64,000 bases of DNA, taken from Hedera helix (Eukaryota > Streptophyta > Magnoliopsida > Apiales > Araliaceae). The notes under the pieces are model-generated. The model was not told the origin of the DNA. It did not search any database and saw nothing but the letters and a program-made list of their open reading frames with translations. The position numbers and the translations under genes were made by a program. Below are positions 1-11,800 of this stretch, piece after piece; the stretch's first letter is position 1; each line of letters starts with the position of its first letter. Location of the stretch: NCBI GenBank assembly GCA_947179155.2, contig OX359282.1, positions 31,166,221 through 31,230,220 of the forward strand. Direction: 5' to 3'.

Positions 1-502
1 CAGACCTACAGTACATCGTCTTGCCATTTATCAATATAAATCTGACGTTCAAGCTTGCTTGCAAACAATTTAGCTATCGACAACTTTGTTATGAGAATTA
101 CTAAAAGATGAGCTTGACTTAATTGAGGGAGCTCCGCTAGGCTTTAATTACTTTATTTGCATGCAACCTTTTGGCCCAATAATTCTTCGATATAAATACA
201 TAATCCCTCCATTCATACAATATTTTTTTAATTTAAAGATACAAATTCTTTTTCAATCGATGCAAAGACGACAAATATATATATATTATAAAATAACATA
301 ATATTTATTATTTATTATTTTATTTCATTATCAATAATTTTAACATTATATATATCCTCGCTACTTGCTAAGTAAATATATTTATAATTCTAAAGCATAA
401 TGAGTATATAATTAAAAGTTAAAACAATGGATTCTTAATTGGTCATGTCAACCGACAACTATGAGTCAGGAAGCACATGACTGCAGAGTAAAAACACAGT
501 AC

Positions 503-504
<2 letters not shown>

Positions 505-559
<55 letters not shown>
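505..559. repeat. (TA)n microsatellite
   Basis: An uninterrupted TA dinucleotide run of about 27 units. The first 500 bases of the window and 560-780 are AT-rich noncoding DNA in which I see no gene; the small ORF that runs through this tract only reads the repeat as Tyr-Ile. Confidence 0.95.
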
Positions 560-561
<2 letters not shown>

Positions 562-780
562 CTATGACGAATATAAAATATATCTTTTAAATAATATATT
601 TTTATTAAAATTACGTCATTTTGAAGGAAAAAAAAGTGATAGGAAAGAGAAATAATATTAAAAGATAATGATAATTATGATGTTATTTTTTTATATTCTT
701 TTTTCTTAAAACGACATAATTTTAATAAAAATATATTATTTAAGAGAAGTATGCTACTTCAAAAATATGTTTTAGATCCG

Positions 781-781
<1 letters not shown>

Positions 782-834
<53 letters not shown>
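782..834. repeat. (TA)n microsatellite, left flank of foldback element
   Basis: About 26 TA units that end exactly where the foldback element at 835 begins. A second TA run (1561-1577) begins where that element ends, so the element sits inside one TA microsatellite. Confidence 0.9.
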
Positions 835-837
<3 letters not shown>

Positions 838-1560
838 ACTTGGCAAATGTTTGGTATAGATATTGTTTTAGCAAATCATTTTTTCACTGTTGGATCAAAT
901 ATTCGAATGTAGTAATTAAAATCTTTCCGCCAACTAAGGTAGTAGAGTGTTAATTTAATTTTATTTGTTTATTACATTCCGCTAGCTTAGATAACGGGTA
1001 AGTAAAATATTTTTTTTTATAATATCGTTCTGCTACCTAAGTTGGGGAAGTGCAATTTTTTAATTTTTTTTATATCATTCCGCTAGCTTAGTTGGTGAGT
1101 AAAATATAATTTTTTTATATCATTCTGCTACCTAAGTTGGCGGAGTGCAAACGTTCATTTCATGCATTCAGCTACTTAGTTAGCGGATGGATGGAAAAAA
1201 AATTCATTTCATGCATTCGTCACCTTAATTAACAGATGGGGGAAAATAATTCATTTCTTGAATCTGCCACCTTAGTTAGCGGAATGGTGTAAAAAATTAC
1301 ATTTTACTAACCAAGCTAGTGGAATGGTGTATATATATATATATATGTCAACTTAAGTAGCGGAATGATATTAAAAAAACACAGTTTAATTACCTGTTAC
1401 ATAAGCTAGCGGAATGGAATAAAAATAAAATAAAATTAGCACTCCCCTACCTTAGTTTGTGGAACGGTTTTAATTATAACCTTTGGATATTTGATCCAAC
1501 GATGAGAAAAAGATTTGTTGAAACAATATCCATAATAAACATTTGTTATGGATCATCTTC
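835..1560. mobile_element. Foldback MITE with long inverted arms inside a (TA)n tract
   Basis: The first ~150 bases match the reverse complement of the last ~150 with moderate divergence. Both arms contain a segment reading TGGATCAAATAT(T/C)C and then a CATTCCGCTAGCTTA-type motif. The interior is a series of degenerate ~60-bp units, each with a small palindrome of the type CCGCTAGC...GCTAGCGG. No transposase is visible. The element is flanked on both sides by TA repeats, as in plant MITEs that insert into (TA)n microsatellites (the Micron type of rice is the known precedent). Superfamily not determined. Confidence 0.7.

Positions 1561-1606
<46 letters not shown>
1561..1606. repeat. Compound (TA)n(TG)n microsatellite
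   Basis: TA units to about 1577 are followed directly by TG units to 1606. The tract separates two foldback elements. Confidence 0.9.
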
Positions 1607-1607
<1 letters not shown>

Positions 1608-1890
1608 AAAATTATCCATGACAACTGGTTACTGGGAGCAATCAAAATTAGTCTGTCGCAAGATAGATAAACGACAGGGCTAATTACGCCTAATTTTGAC
1701 TTGCTGCAAGAAGGAGTAGCGGCAGGACCAAAATTAATCGTAAATTGACCTGCCACAAGAAAGATGAGCAACAGAGAATTTTTGACTTGCCACAAGAAGG
1801 ATGAGCAACAAGTTAAATCCACAGTAAAAATGCCTTTGCATTGGTTGCCGAAACAATAATCCAACAACTGGTTGTCACGGATAGAGACCC
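1607..1890. mobile_element. Foldback MITE flanked by (TG)n on both sides
   Basis: The left end contains ATCCATGACAACTGGTTA, and the right end read backwards gives ATCCGTGACAACCAGTTG, so the termini form inverted repeats. Internal sequence repeats the phrase GACTTGCCACAAGAAGGATGAGCAAC in variant form. TG repeats lie on both sides (1577-1606 and 1893-1910). Its ends resemble those of the elements at 835-1560 and ~57498-57700, which suggests one family. The ORF 1553-1867 on the minus strand crosses the microsatellite and is not a gene. Confidence 0.6.
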
Positions 1891-1892
1891 AA

Positions 1893-1934
<42 letters not shown>
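1893..1934. repeat. Compound (TG)n(AG)n microsatellite
   Basis: TG units to 1910, then AG units to 1934. They border the MITE on the left. Confidence 0.9.
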
Positions 1935-3048
1935 TAAAATGATTCATAGTAAGTGGTGTGCTATTGCAGACACCCAAAAATAAAATCTTAATTTTGAAAA
2001 ATATTTATGTAGTAATGTAAGTAAGAGTCGAGCCCACAGAAAATGATTAATTTAATTTTATACAATGTAAATTAAAATTTGGGGTTTTGAATTAATTATA
2101 ATTAACTAAATAAATAAAAATAATTTAATAAAATTAACCAATAAAGTAAAAACTTTAGTTCTTCTGTTAAGTATCACATTTTTGCAATGATAATATAATC
2201 AAATTAATCATATTTATCACTTCAATAAAATTAATAACACTAGATAACAACAATCATTAATTACCTGAAATTCTCTTTAGGTTTTAAATTTAATGTGACA
2301 ATAGCCCCCAGTAGACCCTAACTATCATACAACTTGTAACCATCAATCTAGATTTAATATAACAGTAACATTAAGAATTAGGGAATTAGATTACTCCAAG
2401 CAACAATCACACAATCACAGATTATTTAACTTGCCTTCTTATAACCATAATAATATCTAAAAGTTTGACCATAATCATGTATTACTAATCATTACTTATT
2501 ATCAGATACAATATCGTTTGCTTAATATTATATCTTAAAATAACAGATGATAATAATTAGATCAATTCAATAAGCCATTATCAAATCAAACCAACTAATT
2601 ATCATTCAACCAATTAAAATAGATTATCAAGAATAAATCTCATATAAGAAGGAATAAATAATAATAACTTAATTAAACCATCAATTATAAATAAGATTCA
2701 ACATCTATTTAGAACTAAATAAAAAAATTAGCCTAACAATGCTCTGTACAATAATCTCTCTGAATAAATAAATGTGTGTGTATATCTCTCTCTAATTATG
2801 TCTCAAAGTCTTTATTTATAACTTTTATAATTTATCCTAAAATCTAATAGGAATTATAATTACAAATAAAATAAATATAAAATCCTTTTCCAATTTGCTA
2901 AGGAATCCTTTAATTTATTGATTTTTATCTAATTCAATTCGATGACGGGGAACCCACTTGGAATGCGTTAAAATCTGCTGCAATAAAGCTGGTGAAAGAA
3001 GAAGGAATTCAGCTGGGACCCACACACGGAAGCAATTAAAAGTAGGAT
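1935..3048. other. AT-rich noncoding stretch, no gene seen
   Basis: There is no long ORF and no recognisable domain. The phrase GAGTCGAGCCCACAG near 2028 is of a kind often seen in old plant repeats, so this may be decayed transposon DNA, but no termini could be fixed. Confidence 0.5.
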
Positions 3049-3285
3049 TTTCTTAATATATGCCCTAAGGAGGGCACATGCTAAGCGCGAAAAACAAGAG
3101 ATGAGACCTACTAAATATTATTTATTTATGCATTTACACTGAATTTAATGTATAAAAATATAATATACTAGTGGACCCCATGTATTGAATTCAGTGTAAA
3201 TATATAAACAAATAATATTTAGTGAGTCTCATATCTTATTTTCCGTTCTTAACATGTGCCCTAAGGACACATGTTAAGAGGACCC
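3049..3285. mobile_element. Short palindromic MITE
   Basis: The left half (from about 3050) and the reverse complement of the right half (to about 3285) match along ~100 bases. Shared features in the same order are GGGCACATG(C/T)TAAG, GAGA(C)..ACTAAATATTATTT and TTTACACTGAATT. Each outer end also carries its own small palindrome around CCCTAAGG. This is a near-perfect foldback with no coding capacity. Exact ends and target duplication were not resolved. Confidence 0.7.
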
Positions 3286-3645
3286 TTAAAAGTATGCCAG
3301 GAAAAGGAATGGAAATAAGATGCAGCAAACCCATACGTTTGCTGACATCATCCTTCTTAGTACATGGTCGCGCACCGCGCATTGCTAGTGAACCAAATCA
3401 CCTCCGCGCATTACGTGCATGCCATATTCTCCTATAATTATGGTTTTGCCCTTCAAACTGTTGAAATTACCATATCGCCATCCAAGCTTTATTTTTCCTA
3501 CAAAACAAAATAATAAAATAAAATAAATATAAAAATGCATAAAATTAAATAAATTACCTAAAACACAAAAAATACTTAAAAACACACAAATAATTAAGTA
3601 TAAAAATACCTTACAAAATAGATATAAAAATCTACTTATTAGTAA

Positions 3646-3935
3646 ATATTTGTTATGAATCAAAAATAGGTACATATACTCTCTATCATCCATTGCAAAA
3701 ACCAACGACCAAGATTAAGAATAGAAAATTCACGTTCGCTATTATTAGTAGTGAACGATGGGTTACATTCGTTACTTCTCAACCGTTGATTGTTATAATG
3801 GACGTAATAGCAGACGATGAGTTATATCCGCTATTAATAGTAGATAACGTGAATTTTTCAGTTTTAATCTCCACCGTTGGTTCCTATAATAGATGATAGA
3901 GATGGTGTCTGCCAAATTTTGATTCATAACAAGCA
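3646..3935. mobile_element. Foldback MITE
   Basis: The outer arms read TTGTTATGAATCAAAAAT near 3648 and its near reverse complement ATTTTGATTCATAACAA near 3912. The inner arms CTCTATCATCCATT (3681) and the mirrored GATGATAGAG (3891) continue the pairing through the middle. The terminal GATTCATAACAA resembles the neighbouring foldback elements. Noncoding. Confidence 0.6.
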
Positions 3936-3952
3936 CGTGATATGGATCATTC

Positions 3953-4540
3953 CTATATATATAGGGGTTGATCCATAATCAACGTTATAAATTTAAGATT
4001 ATCCTTACAGCAGATCATGGTCGTCCATTTGCGAATCTAAAGGTGAAAATAATTCACCGTCAGCATTATAGTATAGGGACGCCTGTACAAGTAAAGTGCA
4101 TATTCAAAAGAGATTAAAATATCCTCCATGATTCGCACCTTAGTAGTGCGGACAGTGACTTTCAAAATAGCATTCGATTTTAGTCATTTATTTTAAAAGT
4201 ATATAATGACATTTTTATAAAATACCTGCCAACACTTTAGTAGTACAGATTGTAGAGACGACGTCGTTTAACATAAAAATCACTTGTCCGCACAATGACA
4301 TTTTTATAATATCTCCGCCTACACTTTAATTGTGTGGATTGTCGTCATTTAACAAATATAACACATCCACACAATGGAATTTTTGTAATATTCTCGTCAG
4401 CACTTTAATAGTGCAGATTGTAGAGACGCTGTCGTTTACCATAAAAATCATCCATTTGCACTTTAGTAGTGTAGACAATAAGGCTGTTGTAACCCGTTTC
4501 AGTACAATAAGGCTGTTATAACCTGTTTCTTAATTACAAA
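3953..4540. repeat. Repeat block with degenerate ~100-bp tandem units, possible MITE
   Basis: Several diverged copies of a unit contain CACTTTA(G)TAGTG, AGATTGTAGAGACG and GTCGTTTA, at about 4135, 4230, 4320, 4400 and 4455. The block begins after a short TA run (GGGGTTGATCC at 3964) and ends at a long CA run, like the other microsatellite-bordered elements in this region. No protein coding is evident. Confidence 0.45.
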
Positions 4541-4543
4541 TCT

Positions 4544-4584
<41 letters not shown>
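4544..4584. repeat. (CA)n microsatellite
   Basis: About 20 CA units, ending where the hAT element begins. CA-rich sequence resumes on the other side of that element (5635-5658), so the element appears to have landed in this repeat. Confidence 0.9.
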
Positions 4585-4587
<3 letters not shown>

Positions 4588-5634
4588 GACTAAGCAAACT
4601 TTGGTTATAACCGAAATATTTCGGTTATTTGGGTAATTTCGATTATAACCGAAATTTATTTCGGTATTCAGGTTCGGTTTTGGATAGGAAAGTTGTACTA
4701 TTCGGTTAACCGATTAACCGAATAGTAAAAATAAAATAAAATATTAAATTAAATTAAAATTACTATTCTATTCCAACTTCCAAAGGTTTTGCAATTAAAA
4801 ATTAAAATAGTACCTACATGGCTGCATGGCTCATCCTTCAATTCTGAAATGATGAAATGATTCTATATAAACCAATTGATTCATGGCAATATGGCTTACA
4901 AGTTAAAAAAAATCTGCTGAGTTTGGTTACTTGAACTGTGGTGACGACACTTAAGTTACCACTAGAAGAGTCATTTTGCAAGTCATCTCCTCCACTACAA
5001 CCAAATACAGATTTAAGATTTTTTTTTCAGTAAATCAGCTGCTAAGGTCTCAGGAGTTGGATGGATTATATATATGGTACCAACTGCTTTATCAGCAGCA
5101 GCATACCATATGTTTTCTGGAATCCCAAACCCAGAAATTAAGCTTTCTAATAAACCAAACAACCGATTGCCACTATTAGACAATAGTTTTTTCTGATCCT
5201 CTCTTGACAGCCTCTGAAGAGCAATGCAAGCTGTCCTAGCAAGTAAAGGCTCCACTTTCGCTCAACGACCAAAACCAATATCAATAATGTCCTGTAGGTG
5301 AGAACTAAGAACCCCTGAAGATGATTTTGCAACCATGCACAAGACAGATAAAGCACCACGACTTTGCTCTGCAGTGGTTCCGCTAATGTTAAAACAAAAG
5401 AAATCCCATAATGCTGATATCTGCAACAACAAATGCAACAGAGAGCAATTGAAATATTGAAATGATTTTTTTTTTTTTTAAAAAAATAGAATTAAATTCG
5501 GTTATTCAGTTTTAGGTCATTCGATTATTTGCCAATTCGGTTATTAATTCGGATAATGATTTTTTTAAAAATTCAGTTTTCGGTTATAACCGAACCACCT
5601 ATTCGGTTCGATTATAACCGAATGATCACCCCTA
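4585..5634. mobile_element. Non-autonomous hAT-type element carrying a host gene fragment
   Basis: The right end read outward gives TAGGGGTGATCATTCGG, the common TAGGGGTG terminus of plant hAT MITEs; the left end TAGGACTAAGC is a decayed match. Both subterminal regions are built of GGTTATAACCGAA-type repeats in opposite orientation. The flanking 8-mers are cacacaca (left) and cacacata (right), a plausible 8-bp target duplication, although the microsatellite makes that weak. The middle 500 bases derive from a host gene (see 4908-5420). No transposase is present. Confidence 0.65.
4908..5420 (-). pseudogene. Captured fragment of condensin subunit CAP-D2 gene
   Basis: Read on the minus strand, 5420 follows an intron-like acceptor (GTTGTTGCAG). 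The reading encodes segments typical of plant condensin complex subunit 1 (CAP-D2), a HEAT-repeat protein of chromosome condensation: ISALWDFFCFN, AEQSRGALSVLCMVAKSS, HLQDIIDIGFGR, KVEPLLARTACIALQRLS, NIWYAAADKAVGTIYIIHPTP and, in another frame, a Gly-Gly-Asp-Asp-Leu-Gln-Asn-Asp stretch followed by VVTTVQVTKLS. It is broken by a stop where the family has Trp (IGFGR*AKVEP, near 5260) and by a frameshift in an A-run near 5020. Only ~170 codons are present, against well over 1000 in the full protein. It lies inside the hAT-type element, so it looks like transduplicated DNA rather than a resident gene. Family recognition is from memory of the motifs. Confidence 0.7.
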
Positions 5635-5798
5635 CACACATACACACACACATACACAACATTAAAATAGAAAGACAAAGATGCAGCAACTAAACAACTA
5701 TTTTCAACCATTAAATCTTATATTTTTTCGATCTAAATCTTGTAAGTATTATATATTCATCATTTTAATCATATACATTCCTTTGTAGTAAAAAATTA

Positions 5799-5803
<5 letters not shown>

Positions 5804-5849
<46 letters not shown>
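5804..5849. repeat. (TA)n microsatellite
   Basis: About 22 TA/AT units. The remaining DNA between the hAT element and the CACTA tip (5659-5908) is AT-rich and holds no gene that I can see. Confidence 0.9.
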
Positions 5850-5850
<1 letters not shown>

Positions 5851-5921
5851 TTGGTTACACAGATTTATTGTATACAAAACATCTATTGTTGGTACTATTC
5901 ATTGTTGGCACTATAAGAAAA

Positions 5922-8843
5922 TGTGACGCCCCCAAATCTGGGCCCACACAGCCCAAACTTGAGTCGTCAAAATACTACAACAAAATTATTACAACAAAGC
6001 ACAACGTACAACAATACAGTGTATAATAATACACAACTAAGTCTTCACTATTATTGCCACACTATTTTACAAAACGTGAAGACTATGACAGCTATTCCTC
6101 GGACCCTCACTCCATTCCCCGGCTAGACCCTGTTATGTTTTCATCTCCTGTTGAAAAACAATGGAACAAAAGAAAGGGTGAGCTCAAATAGCCCAGTAAA
6201 GAATATCATGACTAAGATAATGACGAATAAATTATCATTAGTCTTCAACAGTTGAGTTCTTGATAGAATACAATAGACTACAAGGTTTATATCAAAAACT
6301 GCAGTTAAATTCTTAAACAACGTTCAGATCAATAATAGCAGCGGAATGAGTAATCTATTAGAAGAATAATGCAGACTATAATGTCCACTCGGTTCTCTTT
6401 TTAGGAAAAACATCATCAACTTTTATCATCTGAAATATCATTAGTCAAGATAATACAAATTCACAGTTCCTGATCATAATCATGCACATCAACAGTTCAT
6501 CTTTGTACTACGGGCCAAAGATATTCAATATAGCACCAACGGTCATGATTATACCAGATTCAGCCTTTGGTCATAATCATACCAAACAACAATTCATCTT
6601 TGCACTACGGGCCAAAGAGAACATTCACCACGTGCCATAAAAGACACCGAACAGATGTATCGCCTTTAACCTATTATATCGCCTTTAACCTATCATCTGT
6701 TCAACAAATATATCACATCTGTGCCCCCGGCCACAGATATTCACAACAGCTTGATTTTTGGATGATTAGAATGATATAAATGATGAACAGAAGAAATAGG
6801 ATAACAATAAGTATCGGAAGTTTACTTTGTACAGATTCAAATAATGTCCAAATTGTCAACATGATGTGGAGTGAAATTCAAGATCCACAGTTCAGAATAA
6901 CGGTTACAATTCAATAGAAAGGTTCACGTAAATAGGAAGGCTCAGTTGAAATAATGAAGTTCAACTATTATGGAACATATAATATTTTCAGGAATTATAG
7001 AAGCAATAGTTCCATAATAAATTTCGATTTAGGAGTATGAAAGAAAATAATATCCCTTACCGTAGCAGGTTTGATTAACAAAAGGTGAAGGAAATTAATA
7101 CAAAGGGTTATTCACCAACAGGCGGCAATCCGCTCCGTAAGGTTATTCCCACAATTTAATAGAATTTGAGTACAAAGAGTTATTCACCAAACAGGCGGCA
7201 ATCCGCTCCGTAAGGTTATTCTCAGAGATTAATAATGAATGAATACGAAAGGTTATTCACCAACAGACGGCAATCCGCTCCGTAAGGTTATTCCCACAAT
7301 TTAATAGAATTTGAGTACAAAGAGTTATTCACCAAACAGGCGGCAATCCGCTCCGTAAGGTTATTCTCAGAGATTAATAATGAATGAATACGAAAGGTTA
7401 TTCACCAACAGGCGGCAATCCGCTCCGTAAGGTTATTCCCACAATTTAATACATGGAAATAAGAGGCACGTCTTATGAGTAAGGAAGAAACAATATTATT
7501 ATCGAGAATCAAATAATGATAATCCCTTACCATAGTATGTTTGAATAATGGAAGATGAAAAAGATGGTATCCCTTACCGTAACACGTGATTGGATATTGA
7601 TTTAAATGAGGTTGATTAACTTGAACAGTACACGTATACTTATAGATCTTCACAAATACTCAAGATGACTTAAGCACACTTAGAGAGAACTTTCACAAGA
7701 AGTATTTAGAGAGAGAAAGAAAGAACAAGTAAGGAAGTTTATGAAAAATCCTTAAGTTAAGGCTTCTATTTATAGCCAAAAATCTTATCATTCATTTAAT
7801 CTAAACCATTCATTTAAAGATCATCTTTTAATCTACACCATCCATTTCAAATATTATATTATCTTTAATCTACACCATTCATTTCATATCACCTAATAAT
7901 CACCTAACTTTATATTATAAACAAATCAATTTAATTATTCAACAATAATTCACACTTTAATCTACACCATTCATTTCATATCACCTAATAATCACCTAAC
8001 TTTATATTATAAACAAATTAATTCAATTATTCAACAATAATTCACACTTTAATCTACACCATTCATTTCATATCACCTAATAATCACCTAACTTTATATT
8101 ATAAACAAATAACTTTATCAATTCAATTATTATGACTAATTGTTATAAATACAGTATAGTTAGCTCTTAGATATCAAGTCAATAAATTAATGAAATACAA
8201 CTGTTTAAATAACATCATAATAGAGATAACAATAATGTAAAATAAAGCATACGTTACTGTGTAATGACAATTATTGATTCAATAATGTGAATTACTGTGC
8301 ATATGTTACTGTGACAATTATTAGGTTCAATAATTTTAAAAACAGTGCAACAACAATTATTGACTTGATAATATAAAATATTATGCAGTGACAATTATCG
8401 ATGAAATGATGCGTAACAGTTACGGTGTCAATTATCAGACCAAAAATATGAGACACTATGCAATACCGTGTGTTACTGTAGAGTACCGAGTGCTACAGAA
8501 AATACCAATAACTACCGTATGCTACTATTCTTTTATCACCGGTATTTTAACAGTTCCGTTGACTATTTTTATTTAAAAAGGTTATTTCTGTCGTTTTTTA
8601 TATCCGACAAATATTCCGTTGTGGGGTCCACCAATAATTTGTTATTTCGGCGCCGTCGGACCAAACGAATATTCTCCGACCAAACGAATATTCCCCGACA
8701 AAGCGAATATTGTCCGACAAAATAAAATTTGCACATAACATCCTTAACTTTTAACTTTATCGATTTAACCACTTACTGTTTAAAAAAAATATCTATATGA
8801 AGAAAAATTAAATTTTGTATTTCATAAAATTCGGGGTCTTACA
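5922..8843 (-). repeat. 3' LTR of gypsy copy 1
   Basis: 2922 bp, near-identical to 13684-16605. It contains five units of a ~73-bp array around the phrase GGCGGCAATCCGCTCCGTAA (7105-7440), and three tandem ~105-bp AT-rich units (about 7860-8110) beginning TTTAATCTACACCATTCATT. The TATA-type motif on the minus strand is at 7761-7777. Confidence 0.93.
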
Positions 8844-11800
8844 ACCTCCCCTCCTTATGAAATTTCGTCCCCGAAATTGACGTACCTGACATATCGAAGA
8901 GGTAAGGATACTTAGATTTCATCTCAGATTCTAGCTCCCAGGTCATTTCCTCAGTATCTTGGTTCCTCCATAAAACCTTAACTTGAGGTATAACCTTTGA
9001 GCGTAGGATCTGCTCCTTCTTATCCAGGATCTTAACAGGTACCTTCTCGTATGTTAAATCCTCTGCTATAACGTCTGGTTCTAACTCAATGACGTGGTTT
9101 GGGTCCTTCACATATTTACGTAACATAGATATGTGAAAAACGTTATGGATGCGAGACATACTTGGTGGTAGGGCTAGTCTGTAGGCTACGGTTCCTATTC
9201 GATCGAGGATTTCAAATGGGCCAATAAATCGAGGGTTAAGCTTTGCTCTCTTTCCGAATCTCGTAACCCCTTTCCATGGAGAAACACGTAAGAATACATG
9301 ATCTCCGACGTTGAAACTTTCGTCTCTCCGATGAAGATCAGCATAACTCTTTTGTCGTTCTTGTGCGGTCTGTATTCGTTGTCGGATCATTTGGATCTTT
9401 TCGGTCGTCAAGCGTACCAACTCGGGTCCCAACAATTTTGCTTCTCCTACCTCATTCCAACATATTGGAGAGCGACACTTCCTTCCATACAATGCCTCGA
9501 ATGGAGCCATGCCTATGCTTGCTTGGTAACTGTTGTTGTAAGAAAATTCCACCAACGGCAAGTACTTATCCCAACTTCCTTTGAAGTCTAATAAACAAAG
9601 TCTCAAAAGATCTTCGAGGGTCTGGATCGTCCTTTCCGATTGTCCGTCCGTTTGAGGATGGTATGCAGAACTAAAACGTAGTTCAGTGCCCATAGCTTTT
9701 TGTAGACTGATCCAAAAGCGTGAAGTGAATCTAGGATCTCGATCAGAAACTATGGAAACTGGCATGCCATGCAATCTCACGATCTCATTTATGTACATAC
9801 CGCAAGACGTTCAAGTGAAAAGTTTTCTCGTATAGGCAAGAAATGAGCAGATTTGGTCAATCTATCTACGATCACCCAAATTGCATCTAAGCCTTGAGAA
9901 ACTTTTGGAAGACCCGTCACGAAGTCCATATTGATGTGTTCCCACTTCCATTCGGGAACTTCAAGTGATTGTAATGGACCTTTAGGAACTTGATGTTCTG
10001 CCTTGACACGTTGACAAGTTAGGCACCTTGAGATAAACTCCGCAATCTCTCTTTTCATATTGTTCCACCAAAATGTATGTCGAAGATCTCGATACATCTT
10101 GGTACCTCCTGGGTGGATTGCAAACGGCGTGTTGTGTGCCTCCATCATGATTTTATGCTTTAATTCAGGATCGTTAGGAACACAGAGTCGAGAGTTGACT
10201 CGAAGTATTCCTTTCTCGTCGATTCTTGCTTCGGGAATGACACCTTCTTGTACTTTCTTTATCATGTTTATCAGTTCCGGATCGGTAGCTTGAGCAGCTT
10301 TAATTTTATCGATTAAAGTTGGTTCTACTCGCACGTGAGCAATCTTCGAGTGGGTCCCTGGTGTCTTTAGCTCTATCTCCATCTTTTGCAAGTCGTACAA
10401 AATACACTTTTGTGTTGTCAGCAGTGCACTTGTACTTGCATAAGATTTTCTGCTCAAAGCGTCAGCTACAACGTTCGCCTTTCCTGGGTGATACTGGATT
10501 GTGTGGTCATAATCCTTTAACAGCTCAAGCCAACGTCGTTGTCGCATGTTGAGTTCCTTCTGGGTGAAGAAATACTTGAGACTTTTATGATCCGTATAGA
10601 TATCCACTTTTTCTCCGTACAAGTAGTGTCTCCAGATCTTCAACGCGAAAACGACTGCTGCCAACTCTAGATCATGAGTAGGATAATTTTTCTCATAATC
10701 TTTGAGTTGTCGAGAGGCGTAGGCTATAACATTTCCATGTTGCATAAGGACACAGCCTAGACCTTTGCCAGAAGCATCGCTGTAGATAACAAATTCTCCT
10801 GATCCTGATGGTATGGTCAGAACAGGAGCTGAAACCAGTCTCTTCTTGAGTTCTTGGAAACTTTTCTCGCATTCCTCGCTCCATATGAATTTTGTGCTTT
10901 TCCGAGTAAGTTGCGTTAATGGAGTGGCGATTCGAGAAAATCCTTCTACGAATCTCCGATAATAACCAGCTAGACCCAGAAAACTTCGGACTTCGGTTAC
11001 TGTTTTGGGTTGTTCCCAATTTAGTACCGTTTCAATCTTCGCAGGATCGACTGATATTCCTTTACTAGAAATCACATGCCCAAGAAACGCGACCTCCTCA
11101 AGCCAGAACTCACATTTCTTCAACTTGGCATATAATTTGTTTTCACGGAGCTTTTGTAGTATCAATCTCAGGCGTTGTTCATGATCCTCGCGACTCTTGG
11201 AGTATATGAGGATGTCATCAATAAAGACAACCACAAAATGATCCAAATGTTCCTTGAATATCCGGTTCATCATGTCCATGAAAGCTGCAGGAGCATTAGT
11301 TAGTCCAAAAGGCATGACTAAGAACTCATAATGCCCATAACGAGTTCTGAAAGCAGTCTTTGGAATGTCCTCAGCTTTAACCTTTAACTGATGATATCCA
11401 GAACGGAGATCAATCTTTGAGAAATGTTGAGCGCCTTGCAATTGATCAAACATGTCATCAATCCGAGGTAACGGGTACCTGTTCTTGATGGTGACATGGT
11501 TCAATTCTCGGTAGTCAATGCACAATCTCATACTCCCGTCTTTCTTCTTCACAAATAGAACAGGAGCACCCCAAGGTGATGCACTCGGACGAATGAAACC
11601 GGTATCCAACAATTCCTGTAGTTGGACTTTTAACTCTTGAAGTTCAATGGGAGCCATTCGGTAGGGAGCTTTGGAAATGGACTTGGTACCGGGTTCAAGA
11701 TCAATATAAAAATCAATTTCACGGTTTGGGGGTAAGCCAGGAAGTTCTTCAGGAAAAACGTCAGGAAACTCATTAACAATGGGAATATCATTCAAGTTTG

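Noticed and set aside
1553..1867. 104-codon minus-strand ORF
   Set aside because: It begins in foldback arm DNA and ends by reading a TG/TA microsatellite as His-Thr and Tyr-Ile.
3385..3705. 106-codon minus-strand hydrophobic ORF
   Set aside because: AT-rich Phe/Leu/Ile-rich translation of noncoding DNA; partly overlaps a foldback MITE. No signal of coding selection visible.
6567..6779. Small LTR ORFs repeated in every LTR (for example 5923-6126, 6567-6779, 8468-8725)
   Set aside because: They recur only because the LTR recurs, and no start context or domain supports translation.
7105..7440. CRISPR-like array: ~30-bp palindromic repeat with regular spacers
   Set aside because: It lies inside a plant LTR, the 'spacers' are themselves repeated, and the same array recurs in every LTR of the family. 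The organism is a plant.
9298..9591. Plus-strand ORFs opposite the gypsy integrase and RT (also 10060-10552, 12588-13140, 41221-41604 and equivalents)
   Set aside because: Shadows of the real minus-strand polyprotein; duplicated in both copies because the polyprotein is.
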